Source: Gammaproteobacteria bacterium (GTDB lineage Bacteria > Pseudomonadota > Gammaproteobacteria > S012-40). Taken from it: DNA of 64,000 bases. The notes beneath the pieces were generated by a model. That model did not search any database, had not been told where the DNA came from, and was given only the letters and a program-made list of their open reading frames with translations. Made by a program: the position numbers and the translations under genes. Below, piece after piece: positions 26,084 to 34,889 of the stretch; the stretch's first letter is position 1, and each line of letters begins with the position of its first letter. The stretch is from the NCBI GenBank assembly GCA_029881255.1, contig JAOUMY010000004.1, forward strand, positions 302,182 to 366,181. The letters run 5' to 3'.

Positions 26084-26659
26084 ATGTATAAGAAAATTGC
26101 GTCTATAACAATAAGCATGTTTACAGTAACGTATTTAACATTTTCTGGAAACGAAAACCCAATCGACAATCAACAAGCTATTCAGCTTTTGACGACAACG
26201 CATGAAGTAGCTGTATCGCCTATTTTGTCCGCAGCACCGGCGATTGCATCATATCCGCAAGCGACAATAAAAACACAGGCGCCGGTACTGATGGAAGCGC
26301 ACGATAAATACAACAATATAAGTGATGAAGAAAGGATAGCGATTACATACGCAGAGCAAAGCAATGTGGAACGCGCTCGTAATGAATCATTGCAAGACCT
26401 TACGATGGTAATTGTCTATTCGAGCTATATGTTTTTCGAAGAGAAATGGGAATTCGACTTTGAATATGTAGCAGCTACCATCCGTGACCTGGATTCCAAT
26501 CAGATGCCTTCTGTCGCGATGCCTTATTATTGCTGGGACTCTAATGGAAAATTTCACCATGAAGGAAAAACGCTGCAACTTGGCCAATATAGCTATACAT
26601 GCAGAAACATTGGGAATGAAGGAAACGCACCGCTACATTACTGGGAAATGTTTATTTAA
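26084..26659 (+). CDS. Small exported protein, unknown function
   Basis: About 191 residues with an N-terminal hydrophobic segment (YKKIASITISMFTVTYLTFSG) that could be an uncleaved anchor or signal peptide, an Ala/Pro/Thr-rich linker (about 45-75), a helical part, and a C-terminal part with two Cys (YYCWDSNGKF ... YSYTCRNIG) that may form a disulphide. AAAGGTGGG lies upstream of the ATG; an in-frame GTG at 26072 is possible. It lies divergent from the PhnD-like sensor operon and convergent with the hybrid kinase gene. I do not recognise the family. Confidence 0.65.
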   Translation: MYKKIASITISMFTVTYLTFSGNENPIDNQQAIQLLTTTHEVAVSPILSAAPAIASYPQATIKTQAPVLMEAHDKYNNISDEERIAITYAEQSNVERARNESLQDLTMVIVYSSYMFFEEKWEFDFEYVAATIRDLDSNQMPSVAMPYYCWDSNGKFHHEGKTLQLGQYSYTCRNIGNEGNAPLHYWEMFI

Positions 26660-26692
26660 CGTTGCATTGTACTCGAGAAACAACAAGGTGTA

Positions 26693-29600
26693 TTAAGTAC
26701 CAGAGGCGCGATGTTTCATCGACTCATCATCCCCATCGCCTGACATATTAATACCGTGTTGCGATTGCAGTGTACGAGACAGCTCGTCAAACTCGACGCG
26801 TAGCTCAGACAACAGTCGCTGGCAGGCATCCAAATCTTCCTCCCTCGCGGCCAATTCCAATTCTTTAGATAGTTTGCTGACGATATTGGCGCCTATCTGA
26901 CCACTAGCACTCTTTAGCGTATGTGCCGCAAGCTCTACCGCTTTGGCTTTATTACTGTCTATGCCATCAAACATATCCTGAATATTGTGTCGGCTGGTAG
27001 TAAGAAACTGCTGTAGAGTTGCTTCATACTTGTTTCCCATCAATTTCTGCAAAAGCTGTAGTTGGCCATTATCGAGCTGAACGTCCTGTGGGACAACGAG
27101 GTCTTCGCGGAGAGCGACGGTTCCTCCGGTACTCGACTTGCTCACCTCATCTCCAATAATACGGTGATCCGGCAGCCACTTAATTAGTACCTGTTCGAAT
27201 GCTTCCTGGGAAATGGGTTTTGATAAATAGTCATTCATACCTACGGCCAAACACTGTTCCTTGTCACGATTCATGGCGTTTGCAGTCAAGGCAACTATTG
27301 GCGTCTCCTTTCTATTACCGCTGTCGATTCTTTGAAACTTTCTAATTTTCTCGGTCGCCTCAAAGCCGTCCATTTCTGGCATCTGGCAGTCCATAAGTAT
27401 TAAATCAAATTGTGCAGCCGTGACTGCCGCCACTGCCTCAATGCCGTTACCGGCGGGCGTAGCCAAACAACCATAGCCTTCCAACATTTCCGTTACGACC
27501 ATTAGATTTACCGGATTGTCTTCCACCACTAATACGGTTGGGCTTGAAAACTGTGGCTTTTGTCGGCCGTCATTTATCGCCTCATGTAATGTGTAGCGGG
27601 TTACTAAAGGAATATCTTGTCCATTTACTTTAGAACTCCATGCCAGAGCCAGAATCTGTGCGAGTTCTGATGGATAGGTGGGTTTACTGAGTCCTGCACC
27701 AAAACCCAAAGACTTCAGCTGGTGGGACTCTTCATGTTTTGGAATACAGCTTACAAAAACTGCAATGCCTTCGCTTAGTGTTCCACTTCGGTGTATTTTT
27801 TCTACGAGTTCCACCCCACTCATGTCAGGCATATTAAGATCTATGATCACGAAGTGAAATGGATTTCCGGATTTTTCTGCCTTTTCCAAATCTACCAATG
27901 CCTGTTTTCCATTAGATGCTGTATGAGTAGCAATTGACAAATATTCGATTTGTTCGGAGAGTATAATTCTCGATTCTTCAAGATCATCAACTATTAGGGC
28001 TCGCAATCCTGTTAATACGGCCGCATCGACTTCACCATGCATTTTCGCTTGTGATCTATCCGTTCGTTGCAATGCGAGATTGAGGCTAAATACGGAACCT
28101 ACGCCTTTTGTGCTTTTGACGGATATGTCACCGTCCATCAGGCTACAAAGTTGTTCGCATATCGCAAGCCCTAGCCCTGTGCCACCAAACTTTCTTGTGG
28201 TGGAGGTATCCTCCTGATCAAATTTATTGAATATATGTTCGATGCGATCACTAGATATACCGATTCCGGTGTCTGTTACTGTCGCATAGACTATTGTTTT
28301 GTCTTCTGTGTCAACAGTTTCCACGGTTAGCATGACGAATCCCTGTTCGGTAAACTTCACCGCATTGCTTAACAGATTTAGAAGAATTTGCCGCACGCGG
28401 CCTGGGTCTCCTATAGCGAGACGTTTGCTTCCAGGTTTGTACCGCAATAAAAGTTCAATTCCTTTTTCGCGACATTTTAGTGAAAGTATTTCGACAACTT
28501 TTTCTGACAGCAACTGCAAATCAAATGGAACATTTTCCAATTCCATTTTACCGGCTTCAATTTTTGAAAAATCGAGTATGTCATTAATAATACCAAGCAA
28601 TGCCTCTGCAGAATTCATGGTGGCTGTTGCAAAATTTCGTTGTCTTGCCGTAAGCGCGGTATCCAATAACAAACCGGTCATGCCAATAATGCCATTCATG
28701 GGCGTTCTGATTTCGTGGCTCATATTGGCCAGAAACTCGGATTTATGCTGGTTTGCCTTTTCGGCAACTTCTTTCGCTTCTAACAGAGAATCTTCTGCAG
28801 TTTTTCGCTTTGTGATGTCTGTGCGTATAGCGACATACGCCCGTGGCTTATGTTTCTCATTCATCAGAGGTACAATCGTCGTGTCTACCCAGTACAACTT
28901 GCCATTTTTTGCACGATTGCATATCTCAGCATTCCAAACCTCACCTCGGGCAATCGTACGGTACATTTCACGGAAGAAGTTTGCTTCGTGGTGTCCAGAA
29001 TTGAGTAGTCTATGATTCTTTCCAATCAACTCATTATTTGAATAGCCGCTAATTTCTGTGAACTTTGTATTCACGGAAGTGATAGTGCCGGTGACATCCG
29101 TAATAGCCACGATGGCATGATGATCCAGGGCAAACTGCATACTCGCTAGCTCAGCGCTCATTCTTTGCAATTCCTGGACTTTTATCTCTATCTGTTCTTC
29201 GTATTTATTGCGTGTATCTACCATGTAATTAAACGCAGCGCTTAGATCACCAAATTCGTTGATGGCACTCGTATTGACTTTCCTGTCTCGGTTACCTTCT
29301 GCAATGGCGATGCTGGCGGAAACCATTTCGGTGACTGGTCTCGTGATTTTTCTTGCTAGATATGCGGCCACAAAAAATACAATTGCAGACGTAATGAGTA
29401 CCGATACTATCACGAGAAATTCTATCGCAATTACTTTCGACAGAGCCTGCTCTTCATCAATTTCACTTATTAGAACCCATGAGACGCCGGGAATATGTAC
29501 TGTTTGACTGATGCCGATGACTGCTGTGCCCTGCGGTCCGAGGTAGAATGATGACTTTTCCTGTCTATTGTCGTGCCTGTGGTCGTTGGCAATATGATCG

Positions 29601-30466
29601 TTATACCAGAATCTGAATTGATCTGTATCAATTTTACTCCGCAATATGACGTTCTGGTTTCCCGCGTTTAGACTGCTTCGCAAGAATCCGTCCTCTCCAA
29701 CAAGATAGCCGTTATAGGCCTGATCAGCGCCGTATATCTCACCAACAACGCTGTTGATATTTTCAAGTAAAATCTCAATAACTAATACACCTGAGATATC
29801 GGCATGGGACTCTTTTACAGCACTGGTTAAGAATCCGGTAATTAAATCATCGCCTATTTTTCGGTGCTCGATATCAGAAAACAACGCATCTCCAGAATCT
29901 AGCGTTTTTTGAATCGTGTGCGAAAATCGCGAAGAAGACAACGGGGTATCAGAAATGTTTTTACCTATAATTTCTCCCTCATCAGCGGAAAACAATATGG
30001 TCCCATTTTGATCGACTAGATAAATATTGTGGACGTAATCGTAATGCTTTATGAACCCATCTAACTCATCTCTGTATGTTTTGACTATATTGTGTCGTTT
30101 GGCGCTGGAAAGGTAATTCTCTACGCTACCCTTATTTTCAAGGAGCACATCTTTTAGTTTGGCCAGCAACTCGGTCGTTTCGTTTTGCGCAGCCATAAAA
30201 CGCACATCTGAAAACCGATACAAGAACCAGTTATCGATAAATCGGAGGTTATACTTCGCACTTTGTTCCAAACTGTACAAAGCTCTTTCCACCAGGCTAT
30301 TCTTCGTTTGGTGGTAGCCTATCCAGGAAATGGCAAGTAAAGGAGACAATGAAAGTACAAGAAACCAAAAGACGAGTCCATAAACAAGTTTGTTATGAAT
30401 TATCTCTATCAAAACTCGATAGAGATGAACGGGAGACAGTCGTGAAAGATTGTGCGCTAATTTCAT
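26693..30466 (-). CDS. Large hybrid histidine kinase (dCache-HAMP-PAS-HisKA-HATPase-REC-REC-HPt)
   Basis: 1257 residues with the domains in order: helix (about 30-50), a large periplasmic dCache-like sensor (about 51-340), helix (about 345-372), HAMP (about 373-425), PAS (about 440-555), HisKA with His584, HATPase with DTGIGI and GTGLGL (to about 800), receiver 1 with Asp876 (FVIIDLNMP), receiver 2 with Asp1026 (DLILMDCQMP) and an HPt domain with His1182 (AAHTLKSASGQIG). This is an ArcB/BarA-type internal phosphorelay, which should pass phosphate from HPt to a separate response regulator that is not in this window. Receiver 1 is somewhat divergent at its N-terminal acidic pocket (IVDDLEES). 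Ribosome site weak. Confidence 0.95.
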   Translation of the reverse strand: MKLAHNLSRLSPVHLYRVLIEIIHNKLVYGLVFWFLVLSLSPLLAISWIGYHQTKNSLVERALYSLEQSAKYNLRFIDNWFLYRFSDVRFMAAQNETTELLAKLKDVLLENKGSVENYLSSAKRHNIVKTYRDELDGFIKHYDYVHNIYLVDQNGTILFSADEGEIIGKNISDTPLSSSRFSHTIQKTLDSGDALFSDIEHRKIGDDLITGFLTSAVKESHADISGVLVIEILLENINSVVGEIYGADQAYNGYLVGEDGFLRSSLNAGNQNVILRSKIDTDQFRFWYNDHIANDHRHDNRQEKSSFYLGPQGTAVIGISQTVHIPGVSWVLISEIDEEQALSKVIAIEFLVIVSVLITSAIVFFVAAYLARKITRPVTEMVSASIAIAEGNRDRKVNTSAINEFGDLSAAFNYMVDTRNKYEEQIEIKVQELQRMSAELASMQFALDHHAIVAITDVTGTITSVNTKFTEISGYSNNELIGKNHRLLNSGHHEANFFREMYRTIARGEVWNAEICNRAKNGKLYWVDTTIVPLMNEKHKPRAYVAIRTDITKRKTAEDSLLEAKEVAEKANQHKSEFLANMSHEIRTPMNGIIGMTGLLLDTALTARQRNFATATMNSAEALLGIINDILDFSKIEAGKMELENVPFDLQLLSEKVVEILSLKCREKGIELLLRYKPGSKRLAIGDPGRVRQILLNLLSNAVKFTEQGFVMLTVETVDTEDKTIVYATVTDTGIGISSDRIEHIFNKFDQEDTSTTRKFGGTGLGLAICEQLCSLMDGDISVKSTKGVGSVFSLNLALQRTDRSQAKMHGEVDAAVLTGLRALIVDDLEESRIILSEQIEYLSIATHTASNGKQALVDLEKAEKSGNPFHFVIIDLNMPDMSGVELVEKIHRSGTLSEGIAVFVSCIPKHEESHQLKSLGFGAGLSKPTYPSELAQILALAWSSKVNGQDIPLVTRYTLHEAINDGRQKPQFSSPTVLVVEDNPVNLMVVTEMLEGYGCLATPAGNGIEAVAAVTAAQFDLILMDCQMPEMDGFEATEKIRKFQRIDSGNRKETPIVALTANAMNRDKEQCLAVGMNDYLSKPISQEAFEQVLIKWLPDHRIIGDEVSKSSTGGTVALREDLVVPQDVQLDNGQLQLLQKLMGNKYEATLQQFLTTSRHNIQDMFDGIDSNKAKAVELAAHTLKSASGQIGANIVSKLSKELELAAREEDLDACQRLLSELRVEFDELSRTLQSQHGINMSGDGDDESMKHRASGT

Positions 30467-30675
30467 TAAAAAGTTATTACCACTACTAATTCATGGATAT
30501 TCAATTACTCTTACTATATAGGTATGGTGATATATCGATACGTTAACGGCAGGAAAGACAGATCGATTGACCGGCATTATGTTTCTAATTGTAAAGAACT
30601 ATAATGACGATAAATACATAGTGGTTATAATCGTGCTTGCAAAGAACGGTAGGCTAGTGAAATACCGGAAAATAT

Positions 30676-31314
30676 TTATTCCGAGACTAATTGCGCCAAT
30701 TTTCTGCTTAACTCTACTTTGTCGAATCGATTAATTTCTAGGGACAACAGCTGTCGACAACGCTTTTCTATGGTATTAATGACTGAGAAAAAGGCGGATC
30801 TTTGAGTCTCTTCATCGCCTTCTAATTTAGACGGATCCGGTAAACCCCAGTGTAGTTTGATGCCTTTATCAAACCAGACGGGACAGACCTCGTTGGCCGC
30901 GTTATCACACACAGTAACAATAATATCCGGTTTGACAGACTCAAATTCATCCCAGGATTGACTACGCAAACCCTTAGTCGAATAGCCTTTTTCCTCTAGA
31001 TATTTAATGGTCAGAGGATGTACCTGTCCAGCAGGTTGGCTGCCTGCGCTATACGCGACCAGCCTCCCCTCGCCAAGTTGATTGCTTATCGCCTCACTCA
31101 AAATACTACGACAACGATTATGTGTGCATATGAAGAGAATACTAAGTGGTGAGTCAGGGTTTTCGCGCAATGATAACCTCCGATTTATTAAAGCCAGCAT
31201 TACTGTCATATAAGGCTGCATTATCTTTATCGGCAACATACGCGTCAATATCGCGTGTAGGTCAAATTGATGAGCCGAACGGACGCCACGAAGGCAGTGC
31301 TTATTTGGGAGCAT
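30676..31314 (-). CDS. arsC: Arsenate reductase, low-molecular-weight phosphatase type
   Basis: The domain from about residue 58 has the P-loop CTHNRCRS (Cys63-x5-Arg69) and redox cysteines in TVCDNAANEVCP (Cys136, Cys144), with the catalytic aspartate in HWGLPDPS. This is the thioredoxin-coupled, Bacillus-type ArsC that reduces arsenate to arsenite. The frame starts at an ATG that overlaps the end of the upstream DUF486 gene by 14 bp, so coupled translation is plausible; internal ATGs at 31239, 31209 and 31200 are also possible because the first 39-57 residues are not conserved. No arsR, arsB or acr3 is adjacent, so arsenic resistance is incomplete here. Confidence 0.88.
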   Translation of the reverse strand: MLPNKHCLRGVRSAHQFDLHAILTRMLPIKIMQPYMTVMLALINRRLSLRENPDSPLSILFICTHNRCRSILSEAISNQLGEGRLVAYSAGSQPAGQVHPLTIKYLEEKGYSTKGLRSQSWDEFESVKPDIIVTVCDNAANEVCPVWFDKGIKLHWGLPDPSKLEGDEETQRSAFFSVINTIEKRCRQLLSLEINRFDKVELSRKLAQLVSE

Positions 31315-31615
31315 GAAAGATAAAATACGCCCCTAGTGCGATTAACGCAAAACCACCGATATGGTGTAGTGTGATTTTCTCGCCGAGATAGAAAAACGAA
31401 AAAACGACGAAGACTATCAGGGTAATCACTTCTTGTATAGTCTTCAACTCCGCGGCGCTGAAACTGCCATAGCCTATGCGATTGGCAGGCACCGCCAGAC
31501 AATACTCAATAAAAGCAATACCCCAGGATGCGAGGACGACCCAGTGAAGCGATGCGTTGGGAAATTTCAAATGTCCATACCAGGCAAAAGTCATGAAGAC
31601 ATTGCTTAATAGCAA
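31301..31615 (-). CDS. DUF486 small multidrug-like membrane protein (DMT superfamily)
   Basis: 104 or more residues with four hydrophobic segments and the DUF486 core (SNVFMTFAWYGHLK ... ASWGIAFIEYCLAVPANRIGYGSFSAAELKTIQEV). The family belongs to the drug/metabolite transporter superfamily; substrate unknown. The TTG at 31615 falls inside the first helix. The open frame continues upstream to about 31678 without another ATG, GTG or TTG start, where homologues usually have several more residues. The true start may be a rare codon or the original start may have been lost. It overlaps arsC by 14 bp, and 266 bp separate it from nasA upstream. Confidence 0.75.
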   Translation of the reverse strand: MLLSNVFMTFAWYGHLKFPNASLHWVVLASWGIAFIEYCLAVPANRIGYGSFSAAELKTIQEVITLIVFVVFSFFYLGEKITLHHIGGFALIALGAYFIFHAPK

Positions 31616-31880
31616 CAGTACAACGGGAAGATAGATTGAGGTGTTTATATGTATCGTTCCAAAAGAATAATAGAAAACACTTTAGCATTATTAGCCGTAG
31701 TAGAAATCTACACCAATTTTCAGGATTGGCAAATACATTTAAGAGCGGCGAGACAACTCAGCCCGTATTTGCAAGCCTCGGAGCAAATGACCGGACACAT
31801 ATTTCGGCAGGTCTCTACAACCTCATAAGAATCCACGCTGCTCGATCTGGGTAGTCACAGAGTCAGTCATGCAACACTGC

Positions 31881-34559
31881 TTAGACAGTTTGAATATTCG
31901 ACTGATCTAACTGAGTCTTGATGAGTTGCTTTAATTCAGGGACGCAAGACCCGCAATTGGTACCTGCCTGTAGTTGTTTGCCCAACTGCTCGACGGTCAC
32001 CGCGCCAGCTTTGATCGCCGAAACAATCTGAATCTTTCCAACACCAAAACAGGCACAGATTTTACGTCCCGTATCCTGGACTCCTTGTGGTGGTCGGCCT
32101 GTTAGCAATACGGCTCGCTGTGCGGAATTTAGTTCGCCAAACTGGAACAGACTCGCCAGCCAGTCTCTGTCGGGGAGTTGCGCATCAGGGCCAATAAATA
32201 ACACACTTTCCAATTTCCCGTCTTCCATGCGTACCGCGCGATAACGTTTCGCTCGGTTGTCTGCAAACTCCACCCAGTTTATGCCATCGTCGGCGGTACA
32301 CAGTATCTCGCGCGCCCATACTGACCAATCCTGCTGTAATTGTTCACCGGCAAGTTCGTAACGATAATAGTCCTTACCTCGCGCTCGGACCCAATAAGCG
32401 ACATCCTTAATATCGAGTTTGCGGCGACTGAGTACAAAACCAAACCACAGCGGTTGATAAGCCTCCACCTTGACCGGTGTATGTTTAAGTTCCGGTTGCC
32501 CGGAAACAGGGTCGACTGCGGGATTCACCACGGCGCCTATGCGTGCCTGCGACGCAAATTGCCCGCTCCAGTGCATCGGCATAAACACGCTGCCCTCACC
32601 TTGGTTCGCGTCGACACGCACGCGCATCACGGCCTGCCCCCAGCTACTGGAAATTCTTGCCAGGCCATTCTTGCCTAAACCAAAACGAATCGCATCTGCC
32701 GGATGCAACATTACAAATGGCTCCGGCGTGTGTTCGTTAAGGCGCGGCGCCTTTTCGCTCCTTGTCATTGTGTGCCACTGATCGCGAATGCGACCGGTGT
32801 TAAGCACCAAAGGAAACGCTTCACCGACGTGATTGACAGGTGAACGCGGAATGATTGGGATAAACTTTGCGCGCCTGTCCACCGTGTAGAATTGGCCATC
32901 ATGGAACATTCTCTGTTTTCCACCGGGAAAGGCGCGATTGACTGGCCATTGCACAGGCTGTAATCCATCGTATGCCTCTTGACCCAGGTCTTCGAACAAA
33001 GAGATGTCGAGATCTCGTTGACCACGATTCTCATACCCCGTCATACGCGCGTATTCGCGAAAGATCTCAAGGCTGCTTGCAAAATTGAAAGCATCGACGA
33101 AGCCCAAACGCCTGGCGACTTCCTGCACGGCCCACCAATCGGGTTTTGCCTTCCCTGGTGCGAAAAGAAACTGACGTTGGCGCGAAATGCGTCGTTCTGA
33201 GTTGGTCACGGTTCCGTCTTTTTCACCCCATGCCAGCGCAGGCAACAACACATCGGCACATTCAGTCGTGTCGGTAGACGTCATGCAATCAGAGACGACG
33301 ACAAGTTCACATTTCTCCAGTGCACGCTTAACCTGGTCGGCATCAGGCATACTAACGACGGGATTCGTGCTCATTATCCATATCGCCTTGATCTGACCTC
33401 TTTCAACAACGTTAAACATGTCGACAGCCTTCAAGCCAGACTGTCTGGCGATTCGGGGCGATTGCCAGAATGTTTGAGCCAACTGCTGGTGTTCGGAATT
33501 TTCGATATCCAGATGAACCGCTAGTTGGTTGGACAGTCCTCCCACTTCACGCCCACCCATGGCGTTGGGCTGTCCAGTAAAACTGAACGGTCCCATTCCT
33601 GGTTTTCCAATGCGGCCGGTAAACAGGTGACAGTTAATGATGGCGTTTACCTTATCCGTGCCGGAAGAAGATTGATTAATGCCCTGTGAATAGACGGTGA
33701 TACTTTTTTCGGTTTGCGCGAAACGCGCGTAAAATTGTTGCAAGTCTACTAACGATAAACCGCATTCTCTTGCAACACTTTCAACATCGGGCGTGCTGCT
33801 GCTAGCAGCCTGTAACGCCTCATCCAATCCTGATGTGTGCGCAGAAATAAATTTTTGGTCTACGCATTTCTGAACAGAAAGAAAGCGCAATAGACCGTTA
33901 AACAATACCGCATCACTACCAGGTCGAATTGCGAGGTGCAGATCGGCAATATCACAGGTATCGGTGCGGCGTGGATCGATAACGACAATGTACAAATCAG
34001 GATTGTCTTTTTTCGCCTGACGTATGCGCTGAAAAAGCACAGGATGGCACCAGGCGGTATTCGAGCCGGTTAAAACAATCAAATCCGCCAGTTCCAGATC
34101 TTCATAGCTACAGGGAACGGTGTCAGAACCAAATGCGCGTTTGTGCCCAGCGACAGAAGAAGACATACACAAACGCGAGTTGGTATCGATGTTGGCCGAA
34201 CCGATGAAACCTTTCATCAATTTGTTTGCGACGTAGTAGTCTTCTGTCAATAACTGTCCCGAAACATAGAATGCCACCGCATCTGGACCATACTCGTCTA
34301 CAATTCGGCGAAAGCCGTCTGCGACAAAATCAAGTGCCTCACCCCAATCGACGGGTTCACCGTGTAACCTGGGCTCAAGCAAACGCCCATCCAGATCGAG
34401 CGTCTCATGCAAAGACGCGCCTTTGGAACACAGACGACCGTAGTTGGCCGGATGGCTCTTGTCCCCGCGGACAGTAATCGCCCCATCTTGATCGATGACT
34501 TCAATCCCGCAGCCGACACCGCAATACGGACAAGTAGTCTTTGTGTGTTTACGCGTCAT
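31881..34559 (-). CDS. nasA: Assimilatory nitrate reductase catalytic subunit
   Basis: 892 residues. The N-terminal [4Fe-4S] motif CPYCGVGC...RLCSKG (Cys10, 13, 17, 44) precedes the molybdopterin oxidoreductase domains (about 60-560) and the dinucleotide-binding domain (about 600-720). The C-terminus carries a BFD-like [2Fe-2S] domain (Cys835, 837, 869, 872: CACF ... GTNCGSC). This is the cytoplasmic NasA class that reduces nitrate to nitrite. A separate FAD/NADH subunit (NasC type) is absent, so the electron donor is open; the fused domain may receive electrons directly. It is the last gene of the nirB-nirD-nasA unit, starting three bases after nirD. Confidence 0.96.
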   Translation of the reverse strand: MTRKHTKTTCPYCGVGCGIEVIDQDGAITVRGDKSHPANYGRLCSKGASLHETLDLDGRLLEPRLHGEPVDWGEALDFVADGFRRIVDEYGPDAVAFYVSGQLLTEDYYVANKLMKGFIGSANIDTNSRLCMSSSVAGHKRAFGSDTVPCSYEDLELADLIVLTGSNTAWCHPVLFQRIRQAKKDNPDLYIVVIDPRRTDTCDIADLHLAIRPGSDAVLFNGLLRFLSVQKCVDQKFISAHTSGLDEALQAASSSTPDVESVARECGLSLVDLQQFYARFAQTEKSITVYSQGINQSSSGTDKVNAIINCHLFTGRIGKPGMGPFSFTGQPNAMGGREVGGLSNQLAVHLDIENSEHQQLAQTFWQSPRIARQSGLKAVDMFNVVERGQIKAIWIMSTNPVVSMPDADQVKRALEKCELVVVSDCMTSTDTTECADVLLPALAWGEKDGTVTNSERRISRQRQFLFAPGKAKPDWWAVQEVARRLGFVDAFNFASSLEIFREYARMTGYENRGQRDLDISLFEDLGQEAYDGLQPVQWPVNRAFPGGKQRMFHDGQFYTVDRRAKFIPIIPRSPVNHVGEAFPLVLNTGRIRDQWHTMTRSEKAPRLNEHTPEPFVMLHPADAIRFGLGKNGLARISSSWGQAVMRVRVDANQGEGSVFMPMHWSGQFASQARIGAVVNPAVDPVSGQPELKHTPVKVEAYQPLWFGFVLSRRKLDIKDVAYWVRARGKDYYRYELAGEQLQQDWSVWAREILCTADDGINWVEFADNRAKRYRAVRMEDGKLESVLFIGPDAQLPDRDWLASLFQFGELNSAQRAVLLTGRPPQGVQDTGRKICACFGVGKIQIVSAIKAGAVTVEQLGKQLQAGTNCGSCVPELKQLIKTQLDQSNIQTV

Positions 34560-34562
34560 TGG

Positions 34563-34880
34563 CTACTCGGGTTTGAGTCCAAGAAATACCGTTCCATCTC
34601 TAAGTTCGATGGGAAAACGGGCCGCGCAACCTTCATCTGGCGCGGCAGCCATACCGGTATCAAGTGCGATAACCCAATTGTGCAAAGGACAGGTAACGCT
34701 TTTTCCATGTACGATGCCTTGAGACAAAGGCCCCTTCTTATGCGGACATTCATCGCGCAGGGCAAAAACTTCTCCTTCCGAGGTTTTGAATACAGCGATA
34801 TTCCCTTGCGTAGTTACAACTATACGAGACCCGAGCACAGGAATTTCCTCAATACTTCCAACTTCTATCAACTCAGACAT
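34563..34880 (-). CDS. nirD: Nitrite reductase small subunit
   Basis: 105 residues with a Rieske-like fold. CPHKKG and CPLHNW are present at about 45 and 64, which retain Cys and His, so the Rieske-type ligand set C-x-H...C-x2-H is intact; NirD proteins often lose these ligands, so this copy may bind a cluster. NirD assists NirB in NADH-dependent nitrite reduction in the cytoplasm. GGGG lies before the ATG. It is nine bases from nirB and three from nasA, a tight operon. Confidence 0.94.
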   Translation of the reverse strand: MSELIEVGSIEEIPVLGSRIVVTTQGNIAVFKTSEGEVFALRDECPHKKGPLSQGIVHGKSVTCPLHNWVIALDTGMAAAPDEGCAARFPIELRDGTVFLGLKPE

Positions 34881-34889
34881 AAAACCCCG

